DNA of 64,000 nucleotides from Cupriavidus taiwanensis (lineage in GTDB: Bacteria; Pseudomonadota; Gammaproteobacteria; Burkholderiales; Burkholderiaceae). The position numbers and the translations under genes were made by a program. Positions 1-8,460 of the stretch are shown piece by piece. Location of the stretch: NCBI RefSeq assembly GCF_900249755.1, contig NZ_LT976854.1, positions 1,712,927 through 1,776,926 of the forward strand, in the 5' to 3' direction. The notes beneath the pieces were generated by a model, which had not been told where the DNA came from, made no database searches, and saw only the letters and a list, made by a program, of their open reading frames with translations. How positions within the stretch are numbered: position 1 is the first letter of the stretch; every line of letters begins with the position of its first letter.

Positions 1-911
1 TGATCTTCCTGGCCATCCTGCTGCCCTATATCGTGGTGCAGAACGTGGTGGGCGTGGCCATGGCGCGGGTGCTGGACCTGCACCCGATCTTTGGCCTGGT
101 GAGCGGCTCCATCACGCTGGTGGGCGGGCACGGCACCGGCGCCGCCTATGCCGAGCGCTTTGCCGAGGTCAACAACCTGCAGGCGGTGATGGACCTGTCG
201 ATGACGGTGGCCACGGTCGGCCTGGTCGTCGGCGGCATCATCGGCGGGCCGGTGGCGCAGTACCTGATCTCGCGCTACCAGCTGCGCTCGACCGCGCGCG
301 AGGCCGGCGACACCGAGGAAGAAGCAGCGGCGCTGTCGCCCATCACCACCGTGGGCGCGCTGGCGTCGCTGGCCGGCATCCTCGCCGCGGTGATCGGCGG
401 GCGCTGGATTGCCGCGCAGATGCCGACCGGGGCCATCACCATCCCGGGCTTCCTGTGGTGCATGATGCTCGGCATCGCGCTGCGCAACCTGCTGCCCTTT
501 GCCGGCATGCGCTTCGACGACCGCGCCACCGACCTGATCACCAATGTCTGCCTGTCGCTGTTCCTGGTGATGACGATGATGGCGCTGGACCTGGCCGACG
601 TGGCGCTTTCCGCGGGTCCGTTCCTGCTGATCATCGCGATGCAGGTGGTGTTCATCATCCTCTACGTGGTGCTGGTGTGCTTCCGCTTCATGGGGCGCGA
701 CTACGAGGCCGCGGTCAGCTCGGCCGCGTTCATCGGCTTCAACATGGGCTCGACCGCCACCGCCATGGCCAATATGCGCGCCATCACCGCGCGCTACGGA
801 CCGGCGCCCACCAGCTACCTGATCACGCCGCTGGCCGGCGCGTTCTTCGTCGACCTGATGAATGCGTTCGTGCTGACCATGATGCTGGCGCTGCCGCTGA
901 TCGGGGGCTGA
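1..911 (+). CDS. gltS: Sodium/glutamate symporter, C-terminal part
   Basis: This is the 3' part of a GltS-family Na+/glutamate symporter of the inner membrane; the 5' end lies outside the window and the reading frame enters at base 3. About 300 residues are visible, with several strongly hydrophobic segments. The family hallmark Gly-rich loop (GGHGTGAA, near base 125) that forms part of the re-entrant substrate/ion path is present, as is a second Gly/Ala/Thr-rich loop (GFNMGSTATAMANM, near base 736). The stop is followed after one base by the ATG of a TAXI lipoprotein, so the two are almost certainly co-transcribed and perhaps translationally coupled. Glutamate is inferred from the family; other dicarboxylate-like substrates are possible. 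Confidence 0.85.
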   Translation, partial: IFLAILLPYIVVQNVVGVAMARVLDLHPIFGLVSGSITLVGGHGTGAAYAERFAEVNNLQAVMDLSMTVATVGLVVGGIIGGPVAQYLISRYQLRSTAREAGDTEEEAAALSPITTVGALASLAGILAAVIGGRWIAAQMPTGAITIPGFLWCMMLGIALRNLLPFAGMRFDDRATDLITNVCLSLFLVMTMMALDLADVALSAGPFLLIIAMQVVFIILYVVLVCFRFMGRDYEAAVSSAAFIGFNMGSTATAMANMRAITARYGPAPTSYLITPLAGAFFVDLMNAFVLTMMLALPLIGG

Positions 912-912
912 G

Positions 913-2472
913 ATGGGGCCTGACATGCGCCGCGCCCTGCTGACCCTGCTGTTCGCCGTGCTGGCCAGCGCCTGGCTGGCCGCATGCGGCGGCGGCCCGC
1001 CCGCCGACGGCATTCGCAGCGGCGTGGAGGAGCGGCTGGCGCTGGCGCTGCCGCCGGGCACGGTCCAGGTGGTGGAGCTGGAGCGCCGCGGCTCGCAGGC
1101 CGATACCAAGGCGCCGGCCGGTGAAACGCGCCGCATCGTCTATTTCGACGCCGAGCTGAAGCTGCTGCGCGACTATGACTTCGGCGCCTGGGATTCGCCC
1201 GGCGTGGCCGGGCTGGTATCGGCGCTGGGCGCGGGCCCGCGCGGCATCACCGGCATCACCAGCGGCGGCAACAAGGCCGGCGACATCATCCGCGCCCACG
1301 GCACCGCGCTGTACCGTCGCGACGGCGAACGCTGGGTCGGCGTGCTGCCGGCCGGCTACCGCCCGGCCGAGGCGCCGTCCGTCGCCACCAATACGCCGAC
1401 CGGCCCGGCGGCGATCCTGGACGCGATGCGCAAGGTGATCGATTCCGTGCAGAAGGATGCCTCGCCGGCGCAGCGCGCGGTGATCGAGCAGGAGCTGACC
1501 ACCGCGCACGCCAATATCCGCGCGCGGCTGGCGCGGGTCAATGAAGGCTATGCCATCGCCGCGGGCGCCGAGCACGGCCAGTACTTGCGCTTTGCGCAGG
1601 CGCTGGTGGCCGGCACGCGCGTGCGCGCGATCCCGCTGGTTACCCACGGCGGCGACGAGAACCTGCGCCTGCTGCGTGCGGGCAAGGTCTCGGTGGCGCT
1701 GGCGCAGGGCGATGCCGCGCTGGATGCGTACGAGGGCAAGGACGCCTTCGCCGGAGACGGCCCGCAGGCGTCGCTGCGCGCCATCGGCAGCCTCTATCCG
1801 GAGCCCGTGCATGTGCTGGTGCGCGACGGCGATACCGCGCGCTCGGTGTCGGACCTGCGCGGCAAGCGCATCGCGGTGGGCGAGCGCGGCTCGGCCTCGC
1901 GCGGCACCGCGCTGCGCGTGCTGGCCGCGCATGGCCTGGCGGACAAGGACTTCAAGGCCGAGGAAGTGGGGCTGGGCACCGGACTGGTCGCGCTGCGCCA
2001 GAACCAGGTCGACGCCGTGATCCAGGTGATCGGCGTGCCCGCCGACAGCATCCGCGATGCACTGGCGGAAATGCCGCTGCGGCTGCTGCCGCTGGACGAA
2101 AAGGCCATCGCCGCGCTGGTTGGCCGCCAGGCCGCTTATTTCCGCGCAGTGATAGCGCCGGGCACCTATCCCGGCCTGAGCGCGCCGGTGCGCACCATCG
2201 CCACCGCGGCCGTGCTGGTGACCGGACCAGACCTGTCCGATGCCGAAGTGGCCGACCTGACGCGGCTGGTCTACCGCAATGGGCGGGACCTGGTCGCGCG
2301 CGGCAGCGCCCAGGGCGGTCAGATCGCCGTGGCGACGGCGCGCCAGGGCCTGATGATTCCGCAACATCTGGCCGCGGCCAAGGCACTGGACGCCATGGGC
2401 CAGTCTGGCAGCACGCCGGCTCCCGCACGGCCCGCCAGGCCGCCTGCCGCGTCCGGGACGCAGGTCAGATAA
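913..2472 (+). CDS. TAXI-type TRAP solute-binding lipoprotein, long form
   Basis: The protein begins with a short basic segment, a hydrophobic stretch and a lipobox ending at Cys (LAAC, about residue 25), so it should be a lipoprotein facing the periplasm. The C-terminal two-thirds resembles TAXI-family TRAP transporter binding proteins: a segment scoring substrate access (THGGDENLRLL), a VALAQGDAA-like stretch and SVSDLRGKRIAVGERGSASR. At 519 residues it is much longer than the usual roughly 320; about 150 extra residues sit between the lipobox and the TAXI core. No TRAP membrane subunit is adjacent. Instead it follows gltS by one base. An alternative start at 925 would remove four residues. 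The ligand is unknown. Confidence 0.75.
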   Translation: MGPDMRRALLTLLFAVLASAWLAACGGGPPADGIRSGVEERLALALPPGTVQVVELERRGSQADTKAPAGETRRIVYFDAELKLLRDYDFGAWDSPGVAGLVSALGAGPRGITGITSGGNKAGDIIRAHGTALYRRDGERWVGVLPAGYRPAEAPSVATNTPTGPAAILDAMRKVIDSVQKDASPAQRAVIEQELTTAHANIRARLARVNEGYAIAAGAEHGQYLRFAQALVAGTRVRAIPLVTHGGDENLRLLRAGKVSVALAQGDAALDAYEGKDAFAGDGPQASLRAIGSLYPEPVHVLVRDGDTARSVSDLRGKRIAVGERGSASRGTALRVLAAHGLADKDFKAEEVGLGTGLVALRQNQVDAVIQVIGVPADSIRDALAEMPLRLLPLDEKAIAALVGRQAAYFRAVIAPGTYPGLSAPVRTIATAAVLVTGPDLSDAEVADLTRLVYRNGRDLVARGSAQGGQIAVATARQGLMIPQHLAAAKALDAMGQSGSTPAPARPARPPAASGTQVR

Positions 2473-2502
2473 GAGATGCGCCGGGGGATGCGCCGGCCGG
2501 CT

Positions 2503-2736
2503 TCAACGCCGGCAAGAGACGCCGTAGAACGTTCCTGCGCGTGGATTAGACACCACATAAGCGTGGCGCTGCGCCCAGAACTGTGCGGTACGGAAGGCTT
2601 CGGCCTCGCGCTCGCTCCACTCCGTTGCCAGCAACGGCAGGGCCTCGGCATCGGTGGTCAGGTAGACGCGCGCCTGGTAGCGCGCGGATTGCATGGTGCC
2701 GGTACGGATGGTGCGGATCGTGACGTGGAGGGTCAT
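2503..2736 (-). CDS. Small hypothetical protein
   Basis: A 77-residue reading frame lies on the minus strand between the TAXI lipoprotein and the DM13 gene. A purine-rich GAGAAG sits about seven bases before the ATG, compatible with translation. The protein is soluble-looking, begins with a beta-like stretch (TLHVTIRTIRTG) and then has an acidic/aromatic middle (TEWSEREAEAFRTAQFW). No family is recognised and no function is proposed. The reading frame could be a chance open frame, but no better coding option covers this interval. Confidence 0.5.
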   Translation of the reverse strand: MTLHVTIRTIRTGTMQSARYQARVYLTTDAEALPLLATEWSEREAEAFRTAQFWAQRHAYVVSNPRAGTFYGVSCRR

Positions 2737-2898
2737 AGGCAGCTTCTCGACAGGGCAACTACCAGATCATAACCACTTCCATGTGTTGGATTGGTGAAAC
2801 CGTTGCGAATGTGCAAAGGCCGCCAGATTGCCAGGGCGCTGTCAGGTTCCGCCACCGGCGCCGACATACCGGCATCTTCCTGCCCTCTGGAGCCACAC

Positions 2899-3372
2899 AT
2901 GCCAGCCCGGCCCGCCATCCTCGTCCTGTCCCACCTCGCCATGCTGGCCGCCGGCTTCGCCGCGGGCATCTACGTGCTGCCGATCCTGACGGCGCAGCCC
3001 GGCGCCAGTGCCGGGCAGGTGCAGGCGGTATCGCAACAGGCGCGCTATTCCGGCACCTTCCGCAAGGACCTGCCAGGCAGCGACGCGCTGCACTGGGCCA
3101 GCGGGCGGCTCCATGTCTCGGCCAATGCGCTCGCCTTTGAAGGCAGCGTGGCACCGGGGCCGGATTACCGGATCTACCTGGCGCCGACGTTTGTCGACAA
3201 CAAGGCGGCCTTCTTGCAGATCAAGAACCGGTCGCTGCAGGTGGGTGAACTCAAGACCTTCGGCAATTTCACCGTGGCGTTGCCGGCGGGGGTGGACCCG
3301 GCGCAGTATGCGGCGGTGGTGATCTGGTGCGAGAGGTTCGGGCAGTTTATTGGGGCGGCCGGGTATCGGTAG
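2899..3372 (+). CDS. DM13 domain protein, membrane-anchored or exported
   Basis: From the ATG at 2899 the product has 157 residues. It opens with an uncleaved or weakly cleaved hydrophobic segment (about residues 5-30), placing the rest in the periplasm. The rest is a DM13 domain: YSGTF near its start, HWASGRL, a PGPDYRIYLAP strand and the closing VVIWCERFGQFIGAA with the conserved Cys. DM13 is a predicted electron-transfer domain with a near-invariant Cys, known from family descriptions rather than from this sequence. An upstream in-frame GTG/ATG would add up to 36 residues that do not look like a signal peptide, so the internal start is preferred. Confidence 0.8.
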   Translation: MPARPAILVLSHLAMLAAGFAAGIYVLPILTAQPGASAGQVQAVSQQARYSGTFRKDLPGSDALHWASGRLHVSANALAFEGSVAPGPDYRIYLAPTFVDNKAAFLQIKNRSLQVGELKTFGNFTVALPAGVDPAQYAAVVIWCERFGQFIGAAGYR

Positions 3373-3421
3373 GAACCGCGGGCAGGAACCGCGGGTAGGA
3401 ACTGCGGGTAGGACTGCGGAT
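3371..3421. repeat. 13-bp tandem repeat, about four copies
   Basis: Four successive units of the form AGGAACYGCGGGY start in the stop codon of the DM13 gene and run into the intergenic space. The last unit is shortened. It looks like a slippage-type microsatellite; no function is evident. Confidence 0.7.
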
Positions 3422-3463
3422 AGCAGATTGCCCCGCCGGCAGCGCGAAGCCCCGGCTCAAAGG

Positions 3464-3492
3464 AAAAAAGGGCCGATCAACGCAACCGGCCC
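3464..3492 (-). terminator. Intrinsic terminator of the porin gene
   Basis: Read on the minus strand, a GC stem (GGGCCG pairing with CGGCCC around a 10-11 base loop) is followed directly by six T residues, 100 bases past the porin stop codon. This is a standard rho-independent terminator. A second, longer inverted repeat at 3541-3573 (CCGCCCG...CGGGCGG arms) lies between the porin stop and this terminator but has no T-run. Confidence 0.75.
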
Positions 3493-3590
3493 AACGAACC
3501 CCGCAAGACAGCCGCAGGTGTCGATATGAGCGTCAAGCACCCGCCCGTGCAGGCCATGGAGCCTGCCGGGCGGTTATCAGGCGGTGAGAC

Positions 3591-4658
3591 TCAGAAGCGG
3601 TGACGCAGGCCGATGGTGGCGCCGGTCTGGTTCTCGCCGGCAACCACGGTGCCCACGCCGTTCAGGCCCAGCGCCGAGCCGGACTTGTTCTTCGAGTAGC
3701 CCACGTTCAGGTACACGTCGGTGCGCTTGGACAGCGAGTAGTCCGCCGACAGCACGAACATCCACGGATCCGCGTCGCTGTTGCGGGTGTCGTTGTAGTA
3801 CGCCGCGCCGGTCAGCAGGAACGCCGGCGTGAAGCGGTACTGTGCGCCGGCCCAGTAGACATTGCTGCGGGTCGCGGCCGCGGTGGCGCTGGACACGCCG
3901 TCGTCGCGCAGCCAGCGGTAGCCGGCGAACACCTTGGCGCCGCCGAAGGCGTAGGCCGCGCCCACGGCCGCGCGCTTGGCGGCGCGGTCCTGCAGCGCCA
4001 CCGTGCCGCCCTGGAACTGGTCGTAGGCGGCGCCGACCGACAAGCCGCCCGCCGCATACGACAGGCCGCCGCCGAAGTTGCGCCCGACCTTGGTCTCGCC
4101 CGGGATTTCGGTGTTGTCGCGGCCGAAGCTGTAGAAGCCGGTGGCGGTCAGGCCGCCGAACTTGCCGGTGTACTTGACGGCGTTGTCGGCGCGGCCGTTG
4201 AAGGCCGAGTCCACGCTGTTCAGCGAGTAGCGCGGGCCCACGCCCATCGGGTCGAAGGCGCCGAACAGGTCGTATAGCGCGTTCTGCTGGCGGCCCAGCG
4301 TGAGCGCGCCCCAGCCGCCCTGCAGGCCGACGTAGGCCTGGCGCCCGAACAGGCGGTTGCCCTGGCCCGAGGTGCCGGTGTCGACGTCGAAGCCGCTTTC
4401 CAGCACGAAGATGCCCTTCAGGCCGCCGCCGAGGTCTTCGGTGCCGCGCAGGCCCCAGCGCGAACCCGACAGGTTGCCCGAGTTCAGGCGCACGGCCGTG
4501 CCTTCGGCGCCGCCGCTGCCCGGCACGTTGCTGATCACTTCGACGCCGGCATCGACGATGCCGTAGAGCGTCACGTTGGACGTGGTCTGGGCCGACGCCA
4601 CCCCGGATGCGGCCGACGCGGCCGCTGCTGCCGTCATTGCAAGGAGAGCTTTCTTCAC
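3591..4658 (-). CDS. Gram-negative trimeric porin (OmpC/Porin_4 family)
   Basis: The product is a 355-residue outer-membrane general-diffusion porin of the type common in Burkholderiales. The chosen start is GTG at 4658, giving a typical signal peptide (VKKALLAMTAAAAASAASGVASAQ) cleaved before QTTSNVTLYGIVDAG, the standard first beta strand of this family. AGAGAAA provides a weak ribosome site. The body alternates amphipathic strands (GRQAYVGL, GRQQNALYDLFG, QYRFTPAFLL), and the last residue is Phe (LRHRF), the BAM recognition signature. It is monocistronic with its own terminator downstream. A longer in-frame extension to 5129 lacks porin or signal features and overlaps the divergent gene, so it was not used. 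Confidence 0.92.
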   Translation of the reverse strand: MKKALLAMTAAAAASAASGVASAQTTSNVTLYGIVDAGVEVISNVPGSGGAEGTAVRLNSGNLSGSRWGLRGTEDLGGGLKGIFVLESGFDVDTGTSGQGNRLFGRQAYVGLQGGWGALTLGRQQNALYDLFGAFDPMGVGPRYSLNSVDSAFNGRADNAVKYTGKFGGLTATGFYSFGRDNTEIPGETKVGRNFGGGLSYAAGGLSVGAAYDQFQGGTVALQDRAAKRAAVGAAYAFGGAKVFAGYRWLRDDGVSSATAAATRSNVYWAGAQYRFTPAFLLTGAAYYNDTRNSDADPWMFVLSADYSLSKRTDVYLNVGYSKNKSGSALGLNGVGTVVAGENQTGATIGLRHRF

Positions 4659-4980
4659 TGTAGTTTCTCTGTGTTCTGTTTGAGGCACGACACCGCACCG
4701 GACCCATGGCCGCGACCGCCCATGAACGTCATGGTGATCCGGCCCAGCCGGGCAACCCGGCAACGGTGCATCGTCCGCACGAGTGGCGGCCCCGGCATTG
4801 TGGCGGCGCAATATGAAAGCTTTGTGACCTATGCTTGGCAGCAGGAAGTGGCGCATCGCGCCCCGATGGGGGTTTTCCCTGTAACCGGCGGGAACGTTTT
4901 GGTAGGATGCAGGCTTTTCCGACGACGGTAATGCCAGTGTCCCGTGCCGCCCCGCGCCTGTGCCTCGACCGCTTCGCCTC
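4659..4980. promoter_or_regulatory. Divergent porin / penicillin-binding protein intergenic region
   Basis: About 320 bases separate the porin start from the preferred start of the penicillin-binding protein and should carry both promoters. A locally less GC-rich patch (around 4808-4840, including AAGCTTT) is the most promoter-like part, but no convincing -35/-10 pair could be assigned. A 17-codon ORF (4931-4984) ends with TGA overlapping the ATG at 4981. Confidence 0.4.
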
Positions 4981-7632
4981 ATGAGGCTGGCTGAGATCAA
5001 GACCCGGCTTGCCCCGCTGCTTGCCTCGTTCCAGGCTTCATTGCCTGCCCCCCTGCAACAAGGCCTGTCCCGACTGGCGGCGCGCACCGCGCGCGCGGGC
5101 CTGACCCGGCCCGGCACCCTGCGCCCCACCCGGCGCGGCCTGCTGGCCGGCCTGGCTGCAATCCCGGCGGCCTTGCTGCTCTATGTGCTGGCGCTGATCC
5201 CGTTCACGCCGGGCATCAGCGATATCCGCAAGGCCAAGTCCGAGCAGCCGGCCCAGGTGCTGTCCGCCGACGGCAAGGAGCTGGCGGTGTTCAAGTGGGC
5301 CAACCGCGACTGGGTGCCACTGAAGCAGATCTCGCCCAACGTGGTGGCGGCGCTGATCTCGACCGAGGACCATCGCTTTTACCAGCACCACGGGCTGGAC
5401 TGGCGCCGCATCGCCTCGGCCGCGCTGCATACCTTTTCCGGCGACCGCCAGGGCGGCTCGACCATCACCCAGCAGCTGGCGCGCAACCTCTATCCCGACG
5501 AGATCGGCCGTGCCCCCACGCTGACGCGCAAGCTCAAGGAAGCGATCACCGCGCTGAAGATCGAGGCGCTCTACACCAAGGACGAGATCCTCGAGACCTA
5601 TCTCAACACGGTGCCGTTCCTGTACAACGCCTTCGGCATCGAGATGGCGGCGCGCACCTACTTCGACCGCCCCGCCCGGACGCTCGACGTGCTGCAGAGC
5701 GCCACGCTGATCGGCATGCTCAAGGGCAACAGCTACTACAACCCGGTACTCAACCCGGAGCGCGCGCTGGACCGGCGCAATACCGTGCTGGGGCAGATGG
5801 TCAAGCGCGGCAAGCTCGACGCAGCGCGCTACGAGCAGCTGAAAAAGCGCCCGCTGCGCATCGATTTCGAACGGCAGACCGAGCCGCCCGGCCCCGCGCC
5901 GCACTTTGCGCAGCAACTGCGCAAATGGCTGATCGGCTGGGCCGACCGCAACGGCTACGACATCTACGCCGACGGCCTGGTGGTCCACACCACCATCGAC
6001 GCGCGCCTGCAGGCCATGGCCACGCAGGCCGTGGTGCAGCAGGGCAACCGGCTGCAGGCGGTCGCCAACGCCGCCTGGGCGCCGCGCGCGGGCTGGGCCG
6101 CCAACAAGCCGCTGGTGCAGGCCTTCGTGCGCGAGACGCCGGAATACCGCGCCGCCGTCGCCGCCGGCACCGCGCCGGACGAGGCGCTGCGCCAACTGAT
6201 GTCAGACAGCGCCTTCCTGCGCGCGCTGCACCAGAGCAAGACCCGCATCCAGGCCGGCTTCCTGGCCATCGACCCGCGCAACGGCGAGATCCGCGCCTGG
6301 GTCGGCAGCCGCGACTACACCCAGGACGCGTTCGACCACGTGCAGCAGGCGCGCCGCCAGCCGGGCTCGACCTTCAAGCCCTTTGTCTACGGCGCTGCCT
6401 TCGACGAGGGCAAGACGCCCGACGACACGCTGGTGGACCAGCCGGTGGAAATCGAGCTGGCCGGCGGCGAGGTCTGGCGTCCCACCGATGAAGGCCGCCC
6501 CACCGGCCGCGCCATGACGCTGCGCGAGGGCCTGGTCTATTCGCGCAACACCATCACCGCGCAGCTGATGCAGGAAGTGGGCCCCGCGCGCGTGGCGCGG
6601 CTGGCGCGCGACATGGGCGTGCGCGACAGCCAGCTCGACGTGGTGCCGTCGCTGGCGCTGGGCACCAGCCCGGTCACGCTCAAGGAGATGGTGGCCGCCT
6701 ACGGCACCATCGCCAATGCCGGCGACTACATCGCGCCGACCATGGTGACGCGCATCGAAGACCGCCAGGGCAATGTGCTGCAGGTATTCCGCCCGGCGCG
6801 CGCCGAGCACGCGCTGCCCGCCGCCGCCACGCAAACCCTGCTCGACGTGATGCGCGACGTGATCGACCGCGGCACCGGCGCCGGCATCCGCTCGCGCTTC
6901 GGCATCCGCGCCGACGTCGCCGGCAAGACCGGCACCACCCAGGACAATGCCGACGGCTGGTTCATCCTGATGCATCCGGAACTGGTGGCGGGCGCCTGGG
7001 TCGGCTTCAACGACAGCCGCATCACGCTGCGCAGCGACTACTGGGGCCAGGGCGCGCACAGCGCGCTGCCGATGGTGGGCGACTTCTACCAGCGCGCGCT
7101 GCGCGCCCGCATCATCGACGGCCGGGCGCGCTTTGCCGAGCATGAGGAGACCCACTTGTTCGCCTCGCTGGGCACGCAGCTGCGCGGCTGGTTCAGCCAG
7201 CTGTTCACGCGCGACAAGGCCAGCGAGAACCCGGCCCCGCGGCCGGCGCCGCGCCGTCCGGCGTTGCCGGCGCAGGAAGCCGAACTGCCGCCGCCCGCGG
7301 GCGCGGCCTCGGCTGTGGCGGCTGACGCCGATCACGATGAATCCAGCCTGGCGCTGGACCGGGGGGAGACGGTGGTGGCGGTGCCGCCGGGTTTCACTGC
7401 GGACGCCTCGGCGGCAAGTGGTGCGGAGACGCCGGCCGCTTCGGCAGCGGTGCCGCCCGGGGCTGCAGGTTCGGCCTCGTATCCGGGTATCTCCGCCCAT
7501 CCCGCAGCCCCTGTCCCGCCAGCGGTGCCTGTGCCTGCTGCGCCGCGGAACAGCGCCCCGCCGACAGATCCGTCACCGACGACTGCGCCCGCGCCGGCAA
7601 GCGCCCCCCTGCCAGGCGCCGCACCGGCCTGA
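4960..7632 (+). CDS. Class A penicillin-binding protein (PBP1-type)
   Basis: A bifunctional murein synthase that polymerises lipid II and cross-links peptide stems in the periplasm. After a cytoplasmic basic N-terminus there is one membrane anchor (about residues 60-80). The glycosyltransferase-51 domain follows, with the catalytic Glu in STEDHRFYQHHG (about residue 135) and GGSTITQQLARNLY. The transpeptidase domain has the active-site SxxK in PGSTFKP (about 469), SxN in YSRNT (about 528) and KTGT (about 655). A Pro/Ala-rich disordered tail occupies roughly residues 745-890. The GTG at 4960 or the ATG at 4981 could be the start; neither has a strong ribosome site. Length and motif order fit PBP1a/1b-like enzymes; which paralogue cannot be told. 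Confidence 0.92.
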   Translation: MPRPLRLMRLAEIKTRLAPLLASFQASLPAPLQQGLSRLAARTARAGLTRPGTLRPTRRGLLAGLAAIPAALLLYVLALIPFTPGISDIRKAKSEQPAQVLSADGKELAVFKWANRDWVPLKQISPNVVAALISTEDHRFYQHHGLDWRRIASAALHTFSGDRQGGSTITQQLARNLYPDEIGRAPTLTRKLKEAITALKIEALYTKDEILETYLNTVPFLYNAFGIEMAARTYFDRPARTLDVLQSATLIGMLKGNSYYNPVLNPERALDRRNTVLGQMVKRGKLDAARYEQLKKRPLRIDFERQTEPPGPAPHFAQQLRKWLIGWADRNGYDIYADGLVVHTTIDARLQAMATQAVVQQGNRLQAVANAAWAPRAGWAANKPLVQAFVRETPEYRAAVAAGTAPDEALRQLMSDSAFLRALHQSKTRIQAGFLAIDPRNGEIRAWVGSRDYTQDAFDHVQQARRQPGSTFKPFVYGAAFDEGKTPDDTLVDQPVEIELAGGEVWRPTDEGRPTGRAMTLREGLVYSRNTITAQLMQEVGPARVARLARDMGVRDSQLDVVPSLALGTSPVTLKEMVAAYGTIANAGDYIAPTMVTRIEDRQGNVLQVFRPARAEHALPAAATQTLLDVMRDVIDRGTGAGIRSRFGIRADVAGKTGTTQDNADGWFILMHPELVAGAWVGFNDSRITLRSDYWGQGAHSALPMVGDFYQRALRARIIDGRARFAEHEETHLFASLGTQLRGWFSQLFTRDKASENPAPRPAPRRPALPAQEAELPPPAGAASAVAADADHDESSLALDRGETVVAVPPGFTADASAASGAETPAASAAVPPGAAGSASYPGISAHPAAPVPPAVPVPAAPRNSAPPTDPSPTTAPAPASAPLPGAAPA

Positions 7633-7681
7633 TGCGAACATCGTGCCGCTTCGTGGCGGACGAAAAACTGCGCGCCGGTTT

Positions 7682-8089
7682 CTAGGTCGGTTTCAGCCAG
7701 TTTTCACAGCGCAATCCCTTCACGCGCGCAAATTCTCCAATATTGTCGGTGACCAGCACGGCATTTAGCGAGAGCGCGTGCGCGGCTATCAGCATGTCAT
7801 TGGCGCCAATCACCTGACCGGTGCGTTCCAGGGCAGCACGCAAGTCGCCGTAGCGAATATCGGCACCTTCGTCCAGCGGTAATACCCGTAAACCCGCCAA
7901 GGCATGGCTGACACGCTCGCTCAGCGCTGCGGAACCCTTCTTGGCTGCGCCGAAGCGGAGTTCGGCTGCGACAATGATAGAGGTGCACAGGCTGTCAGGC
8001 TCAAGCGAAGCAATCCGCCCGGCACAGGGTCCGCGCGTATTGCGAATGGCGTCGGAAATAACGTTGGTATCGAGCAGAAATAAGTCCAT
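7682..8089 (-). CDS. vapC: VapC-type PIN-domain toxin
   Basis: A 135-residue PIN-domain ribonuclease, the toxin of a type II toxin-antitoxin pair. The metal-binding acidic residues are in the expected places: Asp7 in LLDTNV, Glu43 in AAELRFG, Asp98 in ANDMLIAAHA and Asp115 in VTDNIGEF, so it looks catalytically intact. Its ATG shares one base with the TGA of the upstream antitoxin gene (TGATG), the usual translational coupling for such pairs. The RNA target cannot be predicted; most VapC toxins cleave tRNA. Confidence 0.9.
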   Translation of the reverse strand: MDLFLLDTNVISDAIRNTRGPCAGRIASLEPDSLCTSIIVAAELRFGAAKKGSAALSERVSHALAGLRVLPLDEGADIRYGDLRAALERTGQVIGANDMLIAAHALSLNAVLVTDNIGEFARVKGLRCENWLKPT

Positions 8090-8331
8090 CAGAGATCGAC
8101 ATCCTCGGCAGGCAGGTTATCGATCGCTGGCCACTCCACGTCGATAGGCTCCCATTGCGCCAGCAGGGCTCGCAACGGCATCGCCGCAACGGGCTCGATG
8201 ATGAGGTGGTTCCCTTCACGGCGCAGGATGGCTTCCTGTCCCGGCAACTCGAACTCCCGCGGGATGCGGATCGCCTGGTTGCGGCCATTGCGAAACAGTC
8301 TTACATGGCGGATTTCGTCTATCCGGGTCAT
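8089..8331 (-). CDS. vapB: VapB-type antitoxin (AbrB/SpoVT fold)
   Basis: An 80-residue antitoxin. The N-terminal half is an AbrB-like DNA-binding swapped hairpin (VRLFRNGRNQAIRIPREFELPG), and the acidic, Pro-containing C-terminus (EWPAIDNLPAEDVDL) is the expected toxin-wrapping tail. The ATG at 8331 is preferred over an in-frame TTG two codons upstream because AGGAG lies six bases before it. It precedes vapC and overlaps it by one base. Autoregulation is likely through the duplicated operator just upstream. Confidence 0.88.
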   Translation of the reverse strand: MTRIDEIRHVRLFRNGRNQAIRIPREFELPGQEAILRREGNHLIIEPVAAMPLRALLAQWEPIDVEWPAIDNLPAEDVDL

Positions 8332-8342
8332 CAGCAACTCCT

Positions 8343-8366
8343 AAGCATATGCCAAAGCATATGCCA
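8343..8366 (-). promoter_or_regulatory. Probable VapB/VapBC operator, tandem palindromes
   Basis: Two exact tandem copies of AAGCATATGCCA, each containing the 8-bp palindrome GCATATGC, lie 12 bases upstream of the vapB start. This is the arrangement expected for cooperative autorepression by a toxin-antitoxin complex. The role is inferred from position and symmetry. Confidence 0.6.
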
Positions 8367-8460
8367 ATTATCCTGCGAAGGCAATGAGCCGACGGGCCCT
8401 TATCGCCTCACTTTTCCCTCAAAGTCCCGAAACGCGAATGTTGGCCAGTTGCCCGTCTGG

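Noticed and set aside
3591..5129. Longer porin reading frame starting at 5129
   Set aside because: The extra 157 codons lack a signal peptide and overlap the divergent penicillin-binding protein; the GTG at 4658 gives a canonical signal.
5038..6195. Minus-strand frames opposite the penicillin-binding protein, and similar antisense frames throughout
   Set aside because: They are complements of well-supported genes with no start signals or domains.
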